Assembly: GCA_902776545.1 (NCBI GenBank)
Contig: CACYQO010000004.1
Coordinates: 124,001 to 188,000 of the forward strand
Source: an uncultured Prevotellaceae bacterium
Lineage (GTDB): Bacteria > Bacteroidota > Bacteroidia > Bacteroidales > Bacteroidaceae
Length of the DNA stretch: 64,000 nt
Direction: 5' to 3'
Shown piece by piece: positions 1-8,475 of this stretch (position 1 is the first letter of the stretch; each line of letters opens with the position of its first letter). The position numbers and the translations under genes are program-made. Under the pieces are notes generated by a model that ran no database searches, had not been told where the DNA came from, and saw only the letters and a list, made by a program, of their open reading frames with translations.

Positions 1-157
1 CATCAGAATTGAGTGCCAAAGCCTTGTCGGCAACATTGTGATAGAAAGTCACTGGCGCAAACAAACGATAGTACCTTGCGTCAAGACTGTCATTGGGCTG
101 TGCGGCGCTGGCGCTGAGCGTCATGACTGCCGCGGATAATAAAATCAGTTTACGCAT
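1..157 (-). CDS. Secreted protein of unknown function, N-terminal part only
   Basis: The reading frame starts at the ATG at 157 on the minus strand and runs off the left edge after 52 codons. It begins MRKLILLSAAVMTLSASAAQ, a clear signal peptide with an Ala-x-Ala type cleavage site near residue 18-19, followed by PNDSLDARYYRLFAPVTFYH. No family is recognisable from so little sequence; export to the periplasm or beyond is the only supported property. A TAACTTTG minus-7 box lies just upstream at 167-174. It is divergent from yidC. Confidence 0.7.
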   Translation of the reverse strand, partial: MRKLILLSAAVMTLSASAAQPNDSLDARYYRLFAPVTFYHNVADKALALNSD

Positions 158-166
158 AACTGAGTG

Positions 167-174
167 CAAAGTTA
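167..174 (-). promoter_or_regulatory. Minus-7 box of the leftmost gene
   Basis: TAACTTTG on the minus strand matches the Bacteroidetes TAnnTTTG box and sits about 10 bases before the ATG at 157, so the leader would be very short. The minus-33 region was not clear. Confidence 0.5.
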
Positions 175-182
175 CAAATTTA

Positions 183-268
183 AGTGAAAAGTGAAGAGTG
201 AAAAGTGAAAAATTTGCTACCGCCATCGTATTTTTTTATTTTTCACTCTTCACTTTTCACTTTTTTTC
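183..268. repeat. Inverted pair of GAAAAGT heptamer arrays
   Basis: The left arm (183-212) is four to five imperfect copies of the 7-base unit GTGAAAA. The right arm (236-268) is the same array in inverse orientation (TTTCACTCTTCACTTTTCAC). The loop contains AATTTGCTACCGC, which recurs next to another copy at 56754-56767, so this is a dispersed element rather than chance low complexity. It fills the gap between the divergent genes, with its right arm ending where the yidC promoter begins. Confidence 0.8.
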
Positions 269-269
269 G

Positions 270-277
270 TACCTTTG
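270..277 (+). promoter_or_regulatory. Minus-7 box of yidC
   Basis: TACCTTTG matches TAnnTTTG and lies 31 bases before the yidC ATG. The minus-33 position falls inside the repeat arm (CTTTTCAC-rich) and has no clean TTTG, so the repeat may have replaced the original upstream element. Confidence 0.5.
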
Positions 278-307
278 CACCTTGATTTTAAGGAAACAAA
301 CTAAATT

Positions 308-2194
308 ATGGATAAGAATACTATTATCGGATTTGTATTGATTGCGGTGGTGCTCATCGGTTTCAGCTGGTTCAACCAACCCTCTGCCGAGCAGATTGAG
401 GCCCAGCGCAAGGAAGACAGCATCGCGGCTGTCATCAAGGAAAACGCCATCAAGAAACAGCAGGCAGAAGCTGAAGCCCGTAAGGCCAAGGCCGATAGTG
501 TTGCCAAGGGTGACACCACATCGCTCTTCTTCCCTGCTCTTAACGGCACTAACCAAGAGATTGTTCTGAAGAACGACAAGGTGGAACTGACCTTCGACAC
601 GAAGGGCGGCACCATCTCGAAGGCACTCATCAAGAACTTTGAAGACCGTGACAACAACATGGGTGTAATCCTCTTTGACCAGAAAACCCAGCAGATGAAC
701 TTCATGTTGGCAGGCAAGCAGGATAACATCATCACGCAAGACCTCTACTTCACGCCTTCCAATGTCAGCGACTCTACCGTTACGATGACGGCCGAGGCAG
801 GCAATGGCGGCAGCATCGTGTTCGACTATCGCTTGGGCAAGGACTATCTGCTCCACTTCTCACTGACCGCCAACGGTCTGGCTGGTGTCTTCGCTCCCAA
901 CTACAAGGAGATGGACATCGAGTGGAACGACCTGGCCCGTCAGCAGGAGAAGGGCTTTACGTTTGAGAACCGCTATACCTCTGTGACGTATAAGGAGAAA
1001 CTTGGCGGAACGGACTATCTGAACGAGACCTCCGAGAAGATCGACGAGAAGATTGAAGAGACGCTCGACTGGGTGGCATTCAAGAACCAGTTCTTCTCTG
1101 CAGCCCTCATCGCCAAGGATGACTTCCGTGGTGGATCGCTGCTCACCAGCATCCCACAGGAGAAGGGAAGCGGATTCCTCAAGCAGTTCAATGCCAAACT
1201 CAAGACCGCTTTCGACCCCACAGGTGCCCAGCCTTCTGAGTTTGAGATGTATATCGGTCCCAACGACTTCCGTCTTATTAAGGATGTAGAGCAGCAGAGT
1301 GAGTTCGGCAAAGACCTCGATCTGGAGCAACTCGTCAACCTCGGCTGGTGGCTGGTGCGCTGGATCAACCGCTGGTTTACCATCTATGTCTTCGACTGGC
1401 TCACGTCGTGGGGCTTCTCGATGGGTATCGTGCTGATACTGATAACCCTGTTGCTGAAGGTCATCACCTTCCCAATGGTGAAGAAGAGTTACATGTCATC
1501 AGCCAAGATGCGTGTACTGAAACCGAAACTCGACGAGGCCACGAAAGAGTATAACAAGCCTGAGGATGCCATGAAGAAGCAGCAGGCCATGATGCAAATG
1601 TACTCCCAGTATGGTGTCTCGCCACTCGGAGGCTGTCTGCCGATGCTGATTCAGTTCCCCATCTGGATGGCTATGTTCTTCTTTGTTCCTAACGCTATCC
1701 AGTTGCGTCGCGAGTCATTCATGTGGATGGACGACCTCTCCACCTACGATCCTATTATCGAATGGGGCACGAATATCTGGGGTATCGGCGATCACCTCTC
1801 ACTGACCTGTATACTCTTCTGCGTAGCAAACGTGTTATATAGTTATATGACCATGCGCCAGCAGAAGGACCAGATGGTAGGAACCCAGGCTGAGCAGATG
1901 AAGATGATGCAGTGGATGATGTACCTCATGCCCATCATGTTCTTCTTTATGTTCAATGACTACTCCAGTGGTCTGAACTTCTACTACTTCATCTCCCTGT
2001 TCTTCTCCGCCGCCATCATGTGGACCCTCCGCAAGACTACCAACGACGAGAAGCTGCTTGCCATTCTCGAGGCCAAGTACAAGGAGAATAAGAACAACCC
2101 CACAAAGAAGACCAGTGGCCTTGCCTCGCGTCTTGCTGCCATGCAGAAGCAGGCAGAGGAGCTGCAGCGCCAGCGTCAGAACCAAAAGAAGTAA
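308..2194 (+). CDS. yidC: Membrane protein insertase YidC
   Basis: YidC inserts and folds inner-membrane proteins, alone or with SecYEG. The 628 residues show the Gram-negative layout: an N-terminal anchor (residues 6-22, IIGFVLIAVVLIGFSWF), a Lys/Glu-rich linker, a large periplasmic beta domain (about 80-340) and the conserved C-terminal core with membrane segments from about residue 365 (FSMGIVLILITLLLKVITFP, then SPLGGCLPMLIQFPIWMAMF). The C-terminus is basic (QKQAEELQRQRQNQKK), as expected for ribosome contact. Length is usual for the Bacteroidetes form. The ATG at 308 is preceded by an A-rich leader. The gene is followed at once by a dispersed palindromic element. Confidence 0.97.
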   Translation: MDKNTIIGFVLIAVVLIGFSWFNQPSAEQIEAQRKEDSIAAVIKENAIKKQQAEAEARKAKADSVAKGDTTSLFFPALNGTNQEIVLKNDKVELTFDTKGGTISKALIKNFEDRDNNMGVILFDQKTQQMNFMLAGKQDNIITQDLYFTPSNVSDSTVTMTAEAGNGGSIVFDYRLGKDYLLHFSLTANGLAGVFAPNYKEMDIEWNDLARQQEKGFTFENRYTSVTYKEKLGGTDYLNETSEKIDEKIEETLDWVAFKNQFFSAALIAKDDFRGGSLLTSIPQEKGSGFLKQFNAKLKTAFDPTGAQPSEFEMYIGPNDFRLIKDVEQQSEFGKDLDLEQLVNLGWWLVRWINRWFTIYVFDWLTSWGFSMGIVLILITLLLKVITFPMVKKSYMSSAKMRVLKPKLDEATKEYNKPEDAMKKQQAMMQMYSQYGVSPLGGCLPMLIQFPIWMAMFFFVPNAIQLRRESFMWMDDLSTYDPIIEWGTNIWGIGDHLSLTCILFCVANVLYSYMTMRQQKDQMVGTQAEQMKMMQWMMYLMPIMFFFMFNDYSSGLNFYYFISLFFSAAIMWTLRKTTNDEKLLAILEAKYKENKNNPTKKTSGLASRLAAMQKQAEELQRQRQNQKK

Positions 2195-2200
2195 TCACAT

Positions 2201-2286
2201 TCTCCCCCTGAGTCAGGGGGAGTTAGAGGGGGTCTGAAGAAGCACTTGTTCAGACCACCCCTAACCCCTCCTAACTTAGAGGGGAA
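2201..2286. repeat. Dispersed palindromic element A, copy 1
   Basis: An imperfect inverted repeat: the left arm starts TCTCCCCCTGAGTCAGGGGG, the right arm ends CCTAACTTAGAGGGGAAA, and GGTCTGAA/TTCAGACC pair around a roughly 10-base loop. Each arm is itself a hairpin. Near-identical copies lie at 10101-10187, 44107-44242 and 49017-49116. It lies between yidC and the peptidase gene. Confidence 0.85.
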
Positions 2287-2304
2287 ATAAATACCAACAA
2301 GACA

Positions 2305-4476
2305 ATGATTAAAACAGTAACAACAATTGCCATTGCATTCCTTTTAGGAACAGGCAGCGCAAAAGCCCAAGACGACGTGAAGATCGGAAAGCAGAACATC
2401 AAGCTAACAAGTGACCTAATGACCCCAGAAGCCCTTTGGGCGATGGGACGTATCGGAACTGCCGAGGCCAGTGCCGACGGTAGCAAGATAGTCTATCAGA
2501 TTGGCTACTACAGTGTGAAGGCCAACAAGAGCCAGCAGAAAATCGCCATCATCAATGCCGATGGTACAGGCAACACTACCCTGACCACTGGCACGAAGAG
2601 TGAGACTGATCCCACTTGGTATCAAGGTAAGATCGCCTTCCTCTCAGGAGGACAGCTTTGGACGATGAATGCCGACGGCTCAGACCGCAAGCTGATTTCC
2701 AATACTGCAAAGGACATTGAGGGATTCAAGTTCTCGCCTGATGGCAGTAAGGTAATTCTCCTACACTCCATCGACTTCCACGAGATCATCCAGAAGAACC
2801 CTGATGACCTACCAAAGGCAACGGGCCGTTTAGTGACAGACCTGATGTATCGCCACTGGGATCACTATGTGGAGAGCATCCAGCATCCCTATGTATATGA
2901 GGTAAGCAGCGATGGTATCGCTGCAAATGGGACGGATATCCTTGAGGGTGAACCCTACGAGTGTCCGATGGAGCCCTTCGGAGGAATGGAACAACTGGCC
3001 TGGAGTCCTGACTCGAAGAGTATCGCCTACACCTGTCGCAAGAAGACAGGTCTGGCCTACTCCATCTCCACTGACTCAGATATATATTTATATATAATAG
3101 GTACGCGCGAGACAAAGAACCTCTGCAAGCCGGAAGGATACGTTGAGCCAGAGATTGATCCTACCACCACGATGAAGTATCAGAAGGTGAATGCCAAAGA
3201 GAATCTCGTCAATAATGTGGGCTATGATACCAATCCCCAATTCTCTCCTGACGGCCAGTATATCGCCTGGCTCTCGATGGAGCGCAACGGCTATGAGGCA
3301 GACCGTAACCGCCTGTGCTGCTATGACTTAGCAACAGGTGAGAAGAAATATCTGACTGAGACCTTCGACTCGAATGTCGATGCCTTCGTATGGAGCGACA
3401 ATAAGGATGCCATGATCTATTTCATCGGTGTGTGGCACGCTACGGAGAACCTCTACGCCATCAACTGGAAGGGTGAACTGAAGCAGATCACAGACAATTG
3501 GGCAGACTTCGGATCGCTGAGTCTGATGAACAACGGCAAGCAACTGCTGATGGAGCGTCACAGTTTCCTGGCTCCTGCCGACCTCTACATCGTAACGCCC
3601 AACTTCAAGAAGCCAGAAAAGACGACCATCACCCAGCTGACCTTTGAGAACAAGCACATCCTCGACCAGTTGGCAAAGCCCACCATACAGCAGCGTTGGG
3701 TGAAGACCAGCGACGGCAAGGAGATGCTCACCTGGATCATCCTGCCGCCGAACTTCGACGAGACCAAGCAATACCCCACCCTGCTCTTCTGCGAGGGCGG
3801 TCCACAGAGCCCTGTCTCACAGTTCTGGAGCTACCGTTGGAACTTCTTTATTATGGCTGCTCACGGCTATGTGATCGTGGCTCCCAACCGTCGTGGTCTG
3901 CCTGGCTTCGGACAGGAATGGCTGGAGGAGATCAGCGGAGACTGGACGGGTCAATGTATGAAGGACTATCTCGCTGCCATCGATGATGCTGCCAATAACC
4001 TGCCATACGTCAATAAGGACAGACTTGGTGCCGTAGGTGCCAGCTTCGGAGGCTTCTCCGTCTATTACCTCGCAGGTCATCACGACAAGCGTTTCAAGGC
4101 GTTCATCTCCCACGATGGTGCCTTCAACCTCGCTGCGATGTACTTGGAGACAGAGGAGAACTGGTTCAGTAACTGGGAGTACGACGAGGCTTATTGGCAT
4201 CGTCCGCAGCTGCCCAACGCCAAGAAGACCTACCACGACTCTCCCCATAAGTACGTAGAGAACTGGGATACCCCCATCCTCTGCATCCACGGAGAGAAGG
4301 ACTATCGCATCAATGCCACTCAAGGAATGTCTGCCTTCAATGCTGCCCGCATGAAGGGCATCCCTGCAGAACTGCTGATATTCCCTGACGAGAACCACTG
4401 GGTGTTGAAGCCCCAGAACGGAATCCTCTGGCAGCGCACCTTCTTCAACTGGCTCGATCGCTGGCTGAAGCAGTAA
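2305..4476 (+). CDS. S9 family prolyl-oligopeptidase-type peptidase
   Basis: This is a probable exported serine peptidase of family S9 (dipeptidyl/acylaminoacyl peptidase type) that trims peptides in the periplasm. Residues 1-22 (MIKTVTTIAIAFLLGTGSAKAQ) are a signal peptide. Residues about 40-450 contain WD40-like propeller repeats (for example SPDGSKVILLHS and FSPDGQYIAWLS). The alpha/beta-hydrolase domain follows from about 490. The nucleophile is in GASFGGFS (Ser near 582), with the acid and His in HGEKDYRIN and PDENHW. At 723 residues it is full length. It is flanked upstream by a palindromic element; its stop is one base from the convergent sigma-partner gene. Confidence 0.92.
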   Translation: MIKTVTTIAIAFLLGTGSAKAQDDVKIGKQNIKLTSDLMTPEALWAMGRIGTAEASADGSKIVYQIGYYSVKANKSQQKIAIINADGTGNTTLTTGTKSETDPTWYQGKIAFLSGGQLWTMNADGSDRKLISNTAKDIEGFKFSPDGSKVILLHSIDFHEIIQKNPDDLPKATGRLVTDLMYRHWDHYVESIQHPYVYEVSSDGIAANGTDILEGEPYECPMEPFGGMEQLAWSPDSKSIAYTCRKKTGLAYSISTDSDIYLYIIGTRETKNLCKPEGYVEPEIDPTTTMKYQKVNAKENLVNNVGYDTNPQFSPDGQYIAWLSMERNGYEADRNRLCCYDLATGEKKYLTETFDSNVDAFVWSDNKDAMIYFIGVWHATENLYAINWKGELKQITDNWADFGSLSLMNNGKQLLMERHSFLAPADLYIVTPNFKKPEKTTITQLTFENKHILDQLAKPTIQQRWVKTSDGKEMLTWIILPPNFDETKQYPTLLFCEGGPQSPVSQFWSYRWNFFIMAAHGYVIVAPNRRGLPGFGQEWLEEISGDWTGQCMKDYLAAIDDAANNLPYVNKDRLGAVGASFGGFSVYYLAGHHDKRFKAFISHDGAFNLAAMYLETEENWFSNWEYDEAYWHRPQLPNAKKTYHDSPHKYVENWDTPILCIHGEKDYRINATQGMSAFNAARMKGIPAELLIFPDENHWVLKPQNGILWQRTFFNWLDRWLKQ

Positions 4477-4477
4477 A

Positions 4478-5716
4478 TTAACGACCAAAGTGCATCCGCA
4501 GGCCAAACTCGATGGAGGGAGCCAACGGATGTTCCTTATAATAATGTTCCAACTGAGTGCCGTCGCTGAAGTAATAGCCCAGCGACGGTTCTATGTATGC
4601 ACCTAATAAAGAGGTAAAGGCATACTCTGCGCCAACAGCCCCATTGACAGACCACTGCCAAGGTTTCTTGCCCGTATAGTCTCCGTCTATGCTGACACTC
4701 ACACATTTCTCCACCATCGCCCCACCAGCGAGATAGACACTAAAACGGTTAGCAGCCCACAGTTGCCAGGCGACACCAAGAGGCACACCGATATAGTGCA
4801 ACCGCTGGCTATAGCTGATATTCCCATAAAGCGGGAAGCTGAACTCTGAATAAAGACGGGTATAGCTAATGCCGCTCATGAAGGCCAGACGAGGACGGAA
4901 CTGATAGTGCAGGCTCAGGCCAAAACGTATAGGCAGGCGATGCTTTGAGAGATGCTCAGTGACGGTATAGGATGTTGCATCATTCTCTCTATAATTATAA
5001 TTAATTTGGGCATATGCTTCATCCACTATGCCGATTTTAGCGCTTTGATGATACAGCCTATCAGTATAAGCAGAGTTGTTCGAAGCCAATAATCCTCCAG
5101 AGGCATTGAGGCCAATAGTCCATTTGCCAGCATCTGAGGTCTGTTTCTTAGCGGGGACTGACATTGGCTCAGGGTATAACTCAGAAATCATAGGCTCTGT
5201 ATCATGATTCTGACGAACAGAATCACGAGAGTTTTCTTCGAGATTCCTGTCTGATTGGCAGGTCTCTGCCTCCGCAGAATCAGGGGGACAGGTCCTTGAT
5301 TCAGGCTTTGCCTCAGAATCAAGCGACCTGTCCCCCTGATTCTGCTTATGAGTCTGAACAGCCAACAACTGATAAGAAGGTCCTTCCTCGACAACTGATT
5401 TCTCTTGGATCTGCGACGATACAGGCTCCTTTGCGGCATCGTTTGAGACCTTTTCTGCCTCAGCGACAACCTCGTCATCTCCCCACTGGTAGGCCACAAA
5501 GACACCCACCAGAGCCAATACCCCTGCTGCCACAGCCCAAATCCAACGCTTGATTTGGGCTGGCTTCTTGGCAGGAACAGGCTCTGGAGCAGGCTCTGGG
5601 TCTATCCCCAGCCGCTCGCAGATGGATTCCCAAAGCTCTGGAGGGGGTTCCACCTCATAGTTCTCCAAGCGCTTTCTCAGTCTTTCGTTGCGAGGCTGAG
5701 GTGCTTTCGCTGACAT
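4478..5716 (-). CDS. Membrane-anchored sigma partner with C-terminal outer-membrane barrel-like domain
   Basis: This is a 412-residue protein of a Bacteroidetes family that follows ECF sigma genes. Residues 1-58 are cytoplasmic and contain the pattern LENYEVEPPPELWESICERL common to these proteins. One transmembrane segment lies at about 60-78 (WIWAVAAGVLALVGVFVAYQW). An acidic Ser/Glu-rich linker follows to about 195, then an aromatic beta-strand-rich domain resembling PorT-like barrels and ending in GLRMHFGR. The likely role is anti-sigma or signal transfer (inference). Its start overlaps the sigma gene by 62 bases, so the two are probably translationally coupled. A 72-base palindrome (5274-5345) encodes part of the linker in frame. 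Confidence 0.8.
   Translation of the reverse strand: MSAKAPQPRNERLRKRLENYEVEPPPELWESICERLGIDPEPAPEPVPAKKPAQIKRWIWAVAAGVLALVGVFVAYQWGDDEVVAEAEKVSNDAAKEPVSSQIQEKSVVEEGPSYQLLAVQTHKQNQGDRSLDSEAKPESRTCPPDSAEAETCQSDRNLEENSRDSVRQNHDTEPMISELYPEPMSVPAKKQTSDAGKWTIGLNASGGLLASNNSAYTDRLYHQSAKIGIVDEAYAQINYNYRENDATSYTVTEHLSKHRLPIRFGLSLHYQFRPRLAFMSGISYTRLYSEFSFPLYGNISYSQRLHYIGVPLGVAWQLWAANRFSVYLAGGAMVEKCVSVSIDGDYTGKKPWQWSVNGAVGAEYAFTSLLGAYIEPSLGYYFSDGTQLEHYYKEHPLAPSIEFGLRMHFGR
5274..5345. repeat. In-frame palindrome inside the sigma partner gene
   Basis: Arms of about 29-30 bases (5274-5302, GCAGAATCAGGGGGACAGGT onward; 5316-5345, its inverse) flank a 13-base loop and match almost perfectly. The reading frame stays open through it and yields a polar Gln/Asp/Ser/Pro-rich stretch of the periplasmic linker. 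Confidence 0.85.
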
Positions 5717-6194
5717 TCAGGAGCTCTGCAATCTGCCTGTGTGAATAGCCCTCAAAGACGTAGAGGTTCACTACGATACGACATCCGTCAGGCAGTTCGC
5801 TGATCAGCCGATGCAATGTATCAGGTGTAAGCGTCTCAGTATCAATGGATTCTTCGTCTGTCGTCAGCGTGTCTGACGATGTTTCCATGTCAGGATCCAC
5901 GATCCTCATGCTCAGCGACGCCTTCAGTCGCTTGCGTTCCCTGAGGAACAGGAGGGCTTCGTTCACCACCACTTTCCTCATCCAAGTCCTGAACGCCTTC
6001 TCGCCTCGATAGTCTAAGGTCGGAATCGATGCAAAGATCTTCACGAAACTCTCCTGCAGCACGTCCTTCGCATCACTCTGGGAAGGCACAAAGCGGTAGC
6101 AGACCGATGACAACTCACGGATATACATCTGATAGAGTTGGCTCATCGCCCTTTGGTCTTTCTGCCGTATGCGCTCAACGAGATTCTCGACCAT
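5655..6194 (-). CDS. ECF-family RNA polymerase sigma factor
   Basis: A 179-residue sigma-70 factor of extracytoplasmic-function type. Region 2 spans about residues 10-80 (DAKDVLQESFVKIFASI is the region 2.2/2.3 signature, followed by FRTWMRKVVVNEAL). Region 4 lies at about 125-175 (GYSHRQIAELLNVSESTSAS, helix-turn-helix). The linker between them carries an acidic insert (DPDMETSSDTLTTDEESIDT). The start at 6194 is the only sensible one. The last 62 bases are shared with the next gene in another frame; the sigma C-terminus still aligns with the family there, so the overlap looks genuine and not a sequencing slip. A weak promoter box (TACTTTTG) lies at 6225-6232. Confidence 0.93.
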   Translation of the reverse strand: MVENLVERIRQKDQRAMSQLYQMYIRELSSVCYRFVPSQSDAKDVLQESFVKIFASIPTLDYRGEKAFRTWMRKVVVNEALLFLRERKRLKASLSMRIVDPDMETSSDTLTTDEESIDTETLTPDTLHRLISELPDGCRIVVNLYVFEGYSHRQIAELLNVSESTSASQRKTEKALGEL

Positions 6195-6224
6195 AATTAT
6201 TTGTTCTTTCTACCTTTATAATAC

Positions 6225-6232
6225 CAAAAGTA
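6225..6232 (-). promoter_or_regulatory. Possible minus-7 box of the sigma gene
   Basis: TACTTTTG on the minus strand fits TAnnTTTG and lies about 31 bases before the sigma ATG. No TTTG is seen at the expected minus-33 position. Confidence 0.35.
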
Positions 6233-6340
6233 CGGAAATCTTGTAAAGAATCGCGTTCTTTTTTGATTCTTTAACACAATTCTTTCCAAGATTTCCCGTT
6301 TTCTGTCATTATTAGGGTGGAATCATTCAACAAAACGTAT

Positions 6341-6793
6341 ATGAAGAAGATCAGTATTCTATGTATGAGCATGCTTCTGCTGATAGTGGCAGGATGCAGC
6401 AGCGATGATGATGAAATCATTATCAATGACAAGAACATCCTGGGCTATTGGGAACGGGAAAGTGACAAAGAATGGGGCACAGGAGGGTTAGTGTTTTCCT
6501 CAAATGGTGAAATCAAGTTATGGGAATACGCTATCCGATCTGCCGATGACTCTGGCCCACTTACATACTCAGAAAGGTTTTGGGGTTATTTCTGGTTTGA
6601 CGATGAGGGAACGATACATATACAAAATCGTACAAAAGATTCTTCTCCAAATCCCGATGAATCATATTATGCTGTTACAAGCTTGACCAGTACCCGTTTG
6701 GTAATCCGCGTATTTGGAGGCCTTGCAGGAACCCCACTCGAAGAAGGATTTGATGAGGTCTTTAAAAAAATGACTTCTATGCCATACAAATAA
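6341..6793 (+). CDS. Small lipoprotein of unknown function
   Basis: The ATG at 6341 is chosen over an upstream in-frame ATG at 6317 because it gives a proper lipoprotein signal: MKKISILCMSMLLLIVAGCS with lipobox VAGC. The mature protein (about 130 residues) is acidic after the Cys (SSDDDEIIINDKN), a pattern seen on exported Bacteroidetes lipoproteins. It contains GYWERESDKEWGTGGLVFSS, similar in style to lipocalin-like/DUF4595-type small surface proteins, but no family is firmly recognised. The base composition is more AT-rich than the serpin gene that follows 27 bases later, with which it probably forms an operon. Confidence 0.75.
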   Translation: MKKISILCMSMLLLIVAGCSSDDDEIIINDKNILGYWERESDKEWGTGGLVFSSNGEIKLWEYAIRSADDSGPLTYSERFWGYFWFDDEGTIHIQNRTKDSSPNPDESYYAVTSLTSTRLVIRVFGGLAGTPLEEGFDEVFKKMTSMPYK

Positions 6794-6820
6794 TCATATT
6801 CAATAATAACAAATGATACA

Positions 6821-8149
6821 ATGAAAAGAATCTGCCAACTATTAGGAATGACAGTCGTGCTGAGTTTAGGGCTGCAATCATGCTCTTCATCAGATGACGA
6901 TGTGGATCTTGGCAAGGCCAAGCAAGTGATTAACATGTTGTCGGAGCCTATTCCCATCAATCTGACCACAGAGCAAAGGACGTTTGCTTATGACAACAAC
7001 CAATTTGCGCTCAATTTCCTGAATACCGTCAATGAGACGGATCGCAGCGGGAAGAGCTTTATCTATTCACCGCTCAGCATCACCTACGTCTTAGGAATGG
7101 TGAACGATGCGGCTACGGGCCTGACAGAGAATGAGTTAGAAGAGACGCTGGGCTTCCACGAGGGAGGCATTCAGGCTGTGAATGACTACTGTAAGAAGTT
7201 GATCGACGGCTTGCCAAAAGTGGATGACAAGGTGACACTCAACATCGCCAACGCCATCTTCCTGAACAAGAGCTTCACGCTGAAGCCACAATTCACTCAG
7301 GACATGCAGACCTACTACGATGCCAAAGCCGAAGCCCTCGACTTTAAGGCTCCTGAGACACTTGGCCACATCAACGGCTGGTGCAGCGAGAAAACCAACG
7401 GCATGATACCTACCATCCTAGATGAAATAGACCCCGCGATCATATCCTACCTGCTTAACGCCATCTATTTCAAGGCAGACTGGGCCTCGAAGTTCGACCC
7501 TCAGAACACGAAGGACGAGGCATTCACCACAGAGAATGGCAATAGCAGCACCCAAATGCCCATGATGCATCAGAACGTGCTCATCAACTATATGAAGAAC
7601 AACACCTACTCAGCCATCGAGATGCCCTACGGCAACGGATTGTGGAACATGGTCGTTATGATGCCAGAGGAGGGCATGACCACCAATGACATCATCGACC
7701 ATCTGAAGATGTTCGGAGTGTACCCCATGTTATACGATGACATCGATGGAAGTCTCGCCAGTTGGGTCTTCGGCCCCTACGAGGTGGACCTGAAGCTACC
7801 ACGCTATGAGACATCCTCAGATACGGACGATTTAGAGGACGGCCTCATCGGACTGATGAAGAAGATGGGCATCAAACGAGCTTTTGATGATGCCTTGGCC
7901 GAAATTCCCAATATGTGCGAACTGCCTGTCTATATTGAGATCATGCGCCAGAAGGCCAAGATCAAAGTCAACGAAGAGGGCTCAGAGGCTGCTGCTGTGA
8001 CTGTAGCTGGTGAGACAAACCAGTCAATGGGTTCAAGCTCTGTCGAATACCCCAAGGCCACTTTCCACGCTAATCGACCCTTTGTCTATGTGATTCGCGA
8101 GGCTTCCTCAGGCGTGATCCTCTTCGTCGGCAAGTTTACGGGAGCGTAG
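6821..8149 (+). CDS. Serpin-family protease inhibitor, lipoprotein
   Basis: A serpin of 442 residues that should trap serine or cysteine proteases at the cell surface. Residues 1-21 end in a lipobox-like LGLQSC, followed by the acidic SSSDDDVDLG. The serpin fold follows: the helix-A region near NNQFALNFLNTV, ANAIFLNKSFTLKPQF, and the shutter/breach sequence NAIYFKADWASKF. The hinge of the reactive loop is VNEEGSEAAAVTVA, and the C-terminus has HANRPFVYVIREASSGVILF. The small residues in the hinge suggest a truly inhibitory serpin; the target cannot be read from the sequence. It is cotranscribed with the preceding lipoprotein. Confidence 0.93.
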   Translation: MKRICQLLGMTVVLSLGLQSCSSSDDDVDLGKAKQVINMLSEPIPINLTTEQRTFAYDNNQFALNFLNTVNETDRSGKSFIYSPLSITYVLGMVNDAATGLTENELEETLGFHEGGIQAVNDYCKKLIDGLPKVDDKVTLNIANAIFLNKSFTLKPQFTQDMQTYYDAKAEALDFKAPETLGHINGWCSEKTNGMIPTILDEIDPAIISYLLNAIYFKADWASKFDPQNTKDEAFTTENGNSSTQMPMMHQNVLINYMKNNTYSAIEMPYGNGLWNMVVMMPEEGMTTNDIIDHLKMFGVYPMLYDDIDGSLASWVFGPYEVDLKLPRYETSSDTDDLEDGLIGLMKKMGIKRAFDDALAEIPNMCELPVYIEIMRQKAKIKVNEEGSEAAAVTVAGETNQSMGSSSVEYPKATFHANRPFVYVIREASSGVILFVGKFTGA

Positions 8150-8168
8150 ATATATCATCAAATCACTT

Positions 8169-8300
8169 GTTGACACAGAGTCAACTTATTCGTTGACTGG
8201 AGTCAAATGGTTCGTTGACTTAAGTCGACGAATGCGTTGACTAAAGTCAACGAACGGTTTAAACGGCCTTCACGGTCAGTTTAAACCGTAGTTTTTATCC
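8169..8300. repeat. Array of 22-base quasi-palindromic units with terminator-like hairpin
   Basis: Units begin at 8169, 8192, 8214 and 8236 with GTTGAC and contain the inverse AGTCAAC (for example GTTGACTAAAGTCAACGAAC). Two further units at 8257 and 8279 begin GTTTAAAC. Spacing is 21-23 bases throughout. The last two also make an 11-base stem, ACGGTTTAAAC/GTTTAAACCGT, followed by TTTTT at 8292-8296, which could end serpin transcription. The 326-base gap between the serpin and the MFS gene otherwise holds only the promoter at 8414. Confidence 0.8.
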
Positions 8301-8413
8301 GTTTCATGCCACCTTTCTGCCAGTCACAACGTTTCTTTCTATCAGCAACCTTACATTTCGTACAGAGACGAAAGGTATAAATCTTTTGTTTTGCACACCT
8401 TTTTTCCATATAT

Positions 8414-8446
8414 GTTTGGCTTTTACTTCTATTTTTTGTAACTTTG
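8414..8446 (+). promoter_or_regulatory. Promoter of the MFS / DUF1846 / MFS cluster
   Basis: TTTG at 8414-8417, a 20-base spacer and TAACTTTG at 8439-8446 match the Bacteroidetes consensus exactly. The start codon follows 30 bases later. Confidence 0.8.
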
Positions 8447-8475
8447 CAGCCAAATTAAGAAAATAACCCATTAAA

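Noticed and set aside
5655-5716. Frameshift between sigma factor and its partner
   Set aside because: The sigma C-terminus still matches region 4 in the overlap and the partner N-terminus matches its family in the other frame, so a real 62-base overlap is more likely.
8169-8300. Possible CRISPR array
   Set aside because: Units are 22 bases with only about 7 constant bases, no 28-37-base repeat with unique spacers and no cas genes nearby.
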